A stretch of 64,000 bases of DNA from Symbiodinium natans (Eukaryota; Sar; Dinophyceae; Suessiales; Symbiodiniaceae), in contig CAJNDS010001624.1 of the NCBI GenBank assembly GCA_905221605.1, positions 62,001 through 126,000 on the forward strand, read 5' to 3'. The notes under the pieces are model-generated. The model was not told the DNA's origin and searched no databases. It was given only the letters and a program-made list of their open reading frames with translations. The translations under genes were made by a program, and so were the position numbers. Positions 59,801 to 64,000 of this stretch are shown piece after piece. How positions within the stretch are numbered: the first letter of the stretch is position 1; each line of letters begins with the position of its first letter.

Positions 59801-60800
59801 ACGGCTGACACGTAAGGAACCTGTGAGCATGCTCGTGTGGCTCTTCAGTCACGATTCGAGGCCGCAACGATAGCGAAGACCAAGTGGAAGCAGCGCCTGC
59901 GCAGTTCAGAACAATGACCAATGCCAGAGAGTGAGAAGCAAGTCTTATTGCAAAGCAAGCCGGCATGATTCAAGCACAGCGTCGGTTGATGGCAAGCTTG
60001 CGCCTTTTTTACGACACCGACTGCTGCAACTCACTTGCCGCGGCGTGCGAGCGACGCCGCTGGAAAGGGCGCCACAGGTGGACCCCCCTGATTGAGTGGA
60101 GGAGGCGGCAGGGTGGGCAACATCTTCCGGATCACCTCTGGGATTTCGACCTGGAAGGGAAAGGCTACGAGAACAATGTCAATGAATTCTAGGCTAGAAC
60201 AAACCTTTAGTTTATAACAACTACTCGGCTGGGACCCGAAAACCTTATTCCGAATTCACCCGGCCTGCTCCGGCGAGAACTCTGCAATACTCGACGCACG
60301 CGCTGGCCGGAAGCTTCTTTTGTCCAACTTCGATCAATGCCTGATGTAAGAACAACATGTTACCTGACCCTGACCGGGAAACCCCCATGAATAATAGACC
60401 GTACATTTTCCATTTTTAAATTGAAGAATTATTTCTGAGCGCAGCCCATAGCGATCATCCGGGTCAGAAAGGCGATCTGCCGCTGACAGCCGAGCTCGTC
60501 CACCTTCTGCCGCGTGGCCTTGGCAGCAGCAGGCCTCGACCCCGACGCCTTGCCATGGCCGACTTCATCGCCACGCGCTCCTAGTGCCGCCGGCGCTTCT
60601 TGGAGCGCGCCACAGCCAGAAGACTGTGGCACCGGCGCACTGTCAGATTTAGAGTTCAGGGTTTAGGGTTTAGGGTTTAGGGGTCAGTTTCAAATTCACT
60701 ACTAAACCCTAAAACTTTTCTCTTCCTAACTTACCTTATGCTGACCCCTTGGCCCCCGGCTCGACGGCGACGCCGATGTCGAGGGCCAGTTCACATCAGG
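56846..60800 (-). CDS. Gene K: minus-strand gene with uncertain exons
   Basis: Supported pieces: a donor GTAAGT at 60734 after a Ser/Arg-rich reading; 60429-60639 (acceptor AATCTGACAG, contains GHGKASGSRPAAAKATRQK); 60039-60150 (acceptor CTTTCCCTTCCAG, GC donor GCAAGT, reads VEIPEVIRKMLPTLPPPP); about 57785-57850 (EKAKWPQSADASVSEQDLR); 57442-57725 (LQPESQNFADLQELATNG, Pro/Lys and Ala-rich, donor GTATAC); and an open frame 56846-57145 (contains EEESEWVDFERGGETPAP). An open frame at 59063-59551 may be another part. The chain between them is not solved, and this may be more than one gene. Proline-, alanine- and lysine-rich stretches suggest disordered protein. Confidence 0.4.
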
Positions 60801-60949
60801 CGATTGGGTCTAGGGTTAGGGCTTGAGGGTCTAGGGGGTTGAAGGTTGGGTTGCTGGTTCCACGGCTGAACCTAATTAGGGTTTGAGTCGCTTACTACAG
60901 GACGGATAATAGGGGTTTTGCGTTTTTCGGGTATGGTTCTGGGGATTAG

Positions 60950-60991
60950 GGTTTCTACACAACGCTCAAAGCCGTGGAACTGCGGGGCCGG
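60950..60991 (+). CDS. Gene C exon, 14 codons
   Basis: Acceptor CTGGGGATTAG, GC donor GCTAAA. Reads GFYTTLKAVELRGR. Confidence 0.55.
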
Positions 60992-63900
60992 GCTAAACGA
61001 AACCCCTAAACCGACGTGGAGGTTAGGGGTTAAGGAGCAAGCGGCCTTTTCCTAAGGGATGTATGAAACCGCAAAGAAACCGAGGTAAACTCAAGAACCC
61101 CGAAAGGCCCAGCTAGTATATGAACAGTGCAGATGTAGACACATATCAAAACAAGAACAACAGGCAAAGACGCATACACACATATGTGTGTATATATGTA
61201 TATGTACATGTACACATATGTGTTGTCTCATAAGGGGAAGTGCGAATCTTGCAAAACCGTGAATAGGGCGACATACTTCAGCTGGTTTAAGCTGCAAGAC
61301 CTAGTTGAGGTTGACAGGCCCTAGAAGTACAAGGTGCTGAGTGTATGTACATACCTCATATATGCATATAAACTTCAGGGTTGAGGGTCTAGAGCTGTCC
61401 GCAAACCACATGTAAACCCCAAACCCTAAGCCCGAACCCAAATAATCCCAAAACCTCCGCCACTGTCTGCACGCAAGACACAAGGTCATGCTGTCCGCCG
61501 CTGTGGGTCACGGGGAGCGATCCTGAGATTCAGGAGTGCGGCTTAGGGTTCAGGCATTGGGATGTTCCCCCTTATACTAGCAGTCCTTAATAGGGATGAT
61601 AATACGGGGGGGGGGGGGGGACTCTAATCCCAATTAAGGACTCTTAGTATAAGGGGGAAACATCCCGAAGTTCAGGGTTTAGGGTTCAGGGTGCCTTAGA
61701 CTTATTAGACCCCACAAAGGCGTTCTTGAGAGGAAACAAAGCTCCAGAAAGTCCATAAAGAACGGTTGAGGGGTGTGTCAGCCGGTCAGGACTGACCTCT
61801 AAATCTTAAACCCTAAACCCTAAACCCTCAACCCTAAACCATAAACATCAGACCCCAAGCCCATACAGTTCAAGAGCTTCCCCGGTCAAACCTACGAGCA
61901 AAAAGATGAAGGTGTCTCTGTTCAATCGGACGTATATCCCGGTACCCAACTTTTCAACATTGGGCATGCCCCCCTGGTTCTTAGTAGGGAGTGAGGCAAT
62001 GGGATCCCTACATATACCCTTTAAGGGATTATAAAGGGTACCTCATTCCCTCATTCCCTACTAAGAACCAGCGAATCACGGCTGGGCACCCGAGCTTCTC
62101 TGCGCGAGGTAAACGCACAAAACCCAAGGAGAACTCCACAAGACTTCGGCATGGGCTTTAGGGTTTAGGGTTTAGGGCTTAGGGTTTAGGGTGCAGGGGC
62201 TTAAGGTTTTGCGATCTTGGGCTTAGGGTTCCTCAGGGACGGTGTGACATCAAAACTGCGGACAAGTGCGCCAAGGTGCACTCGCGAGTCCCGGATGTTC
62301 CCTCCAAAACTAACACAGTCCTTTATCGGGATTAGAGTACCCCCTATGATAATCCCTACACCCTAAACCCTAAACCCTAAGGACTGTTCGTATAAGGGGG
62401 AGCATCCCAACCCTGAACCCTACAGCTAGCTGTTTCGGATGCGCATGTTCAAGCTCTGCCAGGCCCGAAATCCTAAACCAAACGCGCCCTAACCATTTGT
62501 CCCACAAGAAAGGCAAAACAAAACCAACATCGAAACCCTAAACCCTAAACCCTAAACCCTAACCCTAAACCCTAAACCCCAAGCCGAAACCCCCAAACAA
62601 CCCTAACCTTGGTCGACCAGGGGCGCAGCGCCCCTTCTCGGAAGCGAAATGTGTGTCCTTTCAGGGCGCTGATTGCGGTTTAGGGTTTAGGGTTTAGGGA
62701 GTTGGGGTGTTTAGGGTTTAGGTTAGGGGTAGGGGATTAGGGGTTTAGGGCGTTAGGGGGTTTAGGAGGTCAGGGGTTTAGGGTTCAAAGGGGTTTGGGG
62801 GGGAGAAGCCTCGAAATCTGAAGAACCCAGGGCATCGGACCCTAAACCCTAAACCCTAAACCCTAAACCCTAAACCCTAAACCCTAAACTCTCCTCGGTA
62901 GGTGTTGATCGAGAAGCTGCCAGGATGGCCCTCTGAAGAGGCTCTCACCGTCCTCGCCACGGATATCGCAAACCCTGAGCCCTGAAATTCGGGTTTAGGG
63001 TTTAGGGTTTAGGGCTTAAGGAGGTGAAAGGTTCAAGGAGTTGAAGGGTTTAGGGCTAGGGGTACTTGCAGCCTTGTCAACATGTACCGCTATACTTGTA
63101 ACTACTGTACCCGAACTACCCCTCAATTTCTAACCCCCAAGACTTCTGTAGCCTGGCTCCATCTTTTCAAACACCCACAATACTAAATAAAAATGCGCGT
63201 TGCGACGGCATGGTGACCCCAAGTGAATGCAAGCAGCTTCCCTCAACTGTCTGATAAGCCTACATCAACCCTCACCCTGATAAAGCCCCAAGCCCCACAA
63301 GCCCTGAAGCTCCGTGTGCCCCCTAAACCCTAAAACCCTAAACCTAAACCCTAAACCCTACACCCTAAGCCCTACAACTCCATAAGCCCCCCAAAGCCCC
63401 AAAAACCGGAGCGGGCGTGTCCCGCTAAAGCGCCCCTCGGAGGCGTCCCTCGCACCACCTGCCGGGCAACGGGGCGATGGCTGGAAACGTTTGCCGGAAG
63501 CCTACTCTTGGCTTAAGAACCCTCAAAAAAGCAAAAAACATAATCCCCTTATTGCCGTAATAGAGAAGTATATATAATAGTAAGACTTATTAATATTATT
63601 ATTATTTGTTTTTTTTTTGTTTTTTGGGGGGGGGGCTTCTTAAGCAAACAGTAGAAGCCGGTTACTGCTCTTATCCGGTTTGTCCCACAGAGCCCTTTGT
63701 TTTGGAAACGGAGGGGGGAGGGGGGTGCAGCAGAGAGCCCTAAGCCCTATAAGCCCCCAACTCAACCAACTCAAGGTGGACGAAAACCTCACTGTAAGTA
63801 CACTCAAACTGCTAGATGAAGGCTGTACTTTGACAATTGAGGGTTTAGGGTATAGGGTTATAAAGGGGTCTAACTAGGGTAGGGTTGCAAGACCATCGTT

Positions 63901-64000
63901 CTTGGTATTTCAGGTTTGCTTGACACCATGGCTTCGACTATGTAGGTTTCAGTGGGAAGCAGGTCGTGCTTGGAAGAACGGCGCCCCGGCCACTCTGAAA
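60950..64000 (+). CDS. Gene C: fragmented plus-strand gene, runs off the window
   Basis: At least nine exons are read between AG and GT/GC ends, listed separately. The second carries a Cys pair (GKCESC). Introns hold TTTAGGG/CCCTAAA repeat plus copies of the CTTGGGATGTTCC, TTAGTAGGGAATGAGG and TGCTTAAGAACCC elements. The first coding exon is not identified and the gene continues past 64000. Gene K lies head to head upstream. No family recognised. Confidence 0.58.
61235..61309 (+). CDS. Gene C exon, 25 codons
   Basis: Acceptor TTGTCTCATAAG, donor GTTGAC. Begins GKCESCKTVNRATYFSWFKL and ends QDLVE. Confidence 0.66.
61557..61669. mobile_element. Inverted-repeat element, family CTTGGGATGTTCC
   Basis: Near-perfect foldback of 113 bp: TTGGGATGTTCCCCCTTATA at the left and TATAAGGGGGAAACATCCC at the right, with AGCAGTCCTTAAT / AATTAAGGACT inside and a G-run at the tip. 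Confidence 0.88.
61869..61931 (+). CDS. Gene C exon, 21 codons
   Basis: Acceptor AGCCCATACAG, donor GTATAT. Reads FKSFPGQTYEQKDEGVSVQS plus D. Confidence 0.66.
61974..62071. mobile_element. Inverted-repeat element ending in a splice acceptor
   Basis: Left end CTGGTTCTTAGTAGGGAGTG, right end CCCTACTAAGAACCAG. The final AG of the element is the acceptor of the next exon. The middle has the palindrome CCCTTTAAGGG. Same family as 32515-32740. Confidence 0.82.
62072..62108 (+). CDS. Gene C exon, 37 nt
   Basis: Acceptor TAAGAACCAG (element end), donor GTAAAC. Two frames are plausible: ESRLGTRASLRE or RITAGHPSFSAR. Confidence 0.55.
62237..62287 (+). CDS. Gene C exon, 17 codons
   Basis: Acceptor GGTTCCTCAG, donor GTCCCG. 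Reads GRCDIKTADKCAKVHSR. A CTTGGGATGTTCC-type element starts a few bases into the next intron. Confidence 0.65.
62430..62462 (+). CDS. Gene C exon, 11 codons
   Basis: Acceptor CTACAGCTAG, GC donor GCCCGA. Reads LFRMRMFKLCQ. Confidence 0.5.
62621..62677 (+). CDS. Gene C exon with GTTTAGGG donor
   Basis: Acceptor GGTCGACCAG. Reads GRSAPSRKRNVCPFRALIA. The donor is the first unit of a TTTAGGG run. Confidence 0.5.
62902..62967 (+). CDS. Gene C exon, 22 codons
   Basis: Acceptor CTCCTCGGTAG, GC donor GCAAAC. Begins VLIEKLPGWPSEEALTVLAT and ends DI. Preceded by CCCTAAA units and followed by TTTAGGG units. Confidence 0.68.
63412..63488 (+). CDS. Gene C exon, 77 nt, strand uncertain
   Basis: Acceptor AAAACCGGAG, donor GTTTGC. 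One frame reads RACPAKAPLGGVPRTT; the minus strand is also open. Confidence 0.35.
63953..64000 (+). CDS. Gene C exon cut by the window edge
   Basis: Acceptor GTAGGTTTCAG. Reads WEAGRAWKNGAPATLK and continues beyond the window. Confidence 0.58.

Noticed and set aside
13505-63420. A chromosome end (true telomere)
   Set aside because: Arrays are short, in both orientations, interrupted and interleaved with exons, with no terminal uninterrupted array in the window.
1-64000. tRNA, rRNA or spliced-leader genes
   Set aside because: I looked for tRNA-like and spliced-leader-like sequence (TTTTGGCTCAAG) on both strands and saw none I could support.

Overview
The window looks like nuclear DNA of an alveolate alga, most probably a dinoflagellate. 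The evidence is: long same-strand gene blocks; introns with GC-AG and possibly GA-AG ends beside GT-AG; thousands of bases of interstitial TTTAGGG/CCCTAAA repeat (the telomere motif of dinoflagellates, chromerids and plants); and a nuclease-ATPase protein of a kind I recall as repeated in dinoflagellate genomes. This is inference from sequence style only.

Left block (1-13 kb, all on the minus strand): seven compact genes with very short introns. From left to right they are a PD-(D/E)XK nuclease fused to an SF3-like ATPase (25-3681), a protein with F-box-like and RING-like parts (4116-6766), and five unrecognised genes (7280-7893, 7965-8808, 8885-9549, 9785-11134, 12002-13001). Several have phase-consistent exon models, with introns of 23, 31, 39, 79 and 99 nt. 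The last exons of the 9785-11134 gene lie in a 239-bp tandem duplication.

Boundary zone (13.2-15.7 kb): a 27-bp repeat, a 55-bp satellite, four hairpins that share one 13-nt loop on differing stems, and 1.3 kb of TTAATTAA-type repeat.

Right block (15.8-64 kb): this looks at first like telomeric junk but is three or more very fragmented genes. Gene A (+, about 15880-32904) and gene B (-, 55107-32944) converge with 39 bp between stop codons. Gene C (+) starts by 60950 and leaves the window at its right edge. A looser minus-strand gene lies at 56.8-60.8 kb. Exons are mostly 16-170 nt. They sit between intron ends that typically read exon-TTTAGGG...CCCTAAA-exon, so the two ends of an intron can pair. 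In several introns a short inverted-repeat element fills the intron and its own termini provide the splice sites, as expected of introner-type elements. A membrane-protein ORF (27936-29147, -) lies antisense within an intron of gene A.

Exon calls come from reading splice-like ends and open frames by eye. Many GC-rich exons are open on both strands, so single exons are less certain than the overall pattern. I could not assign a function to genes A, B or C.
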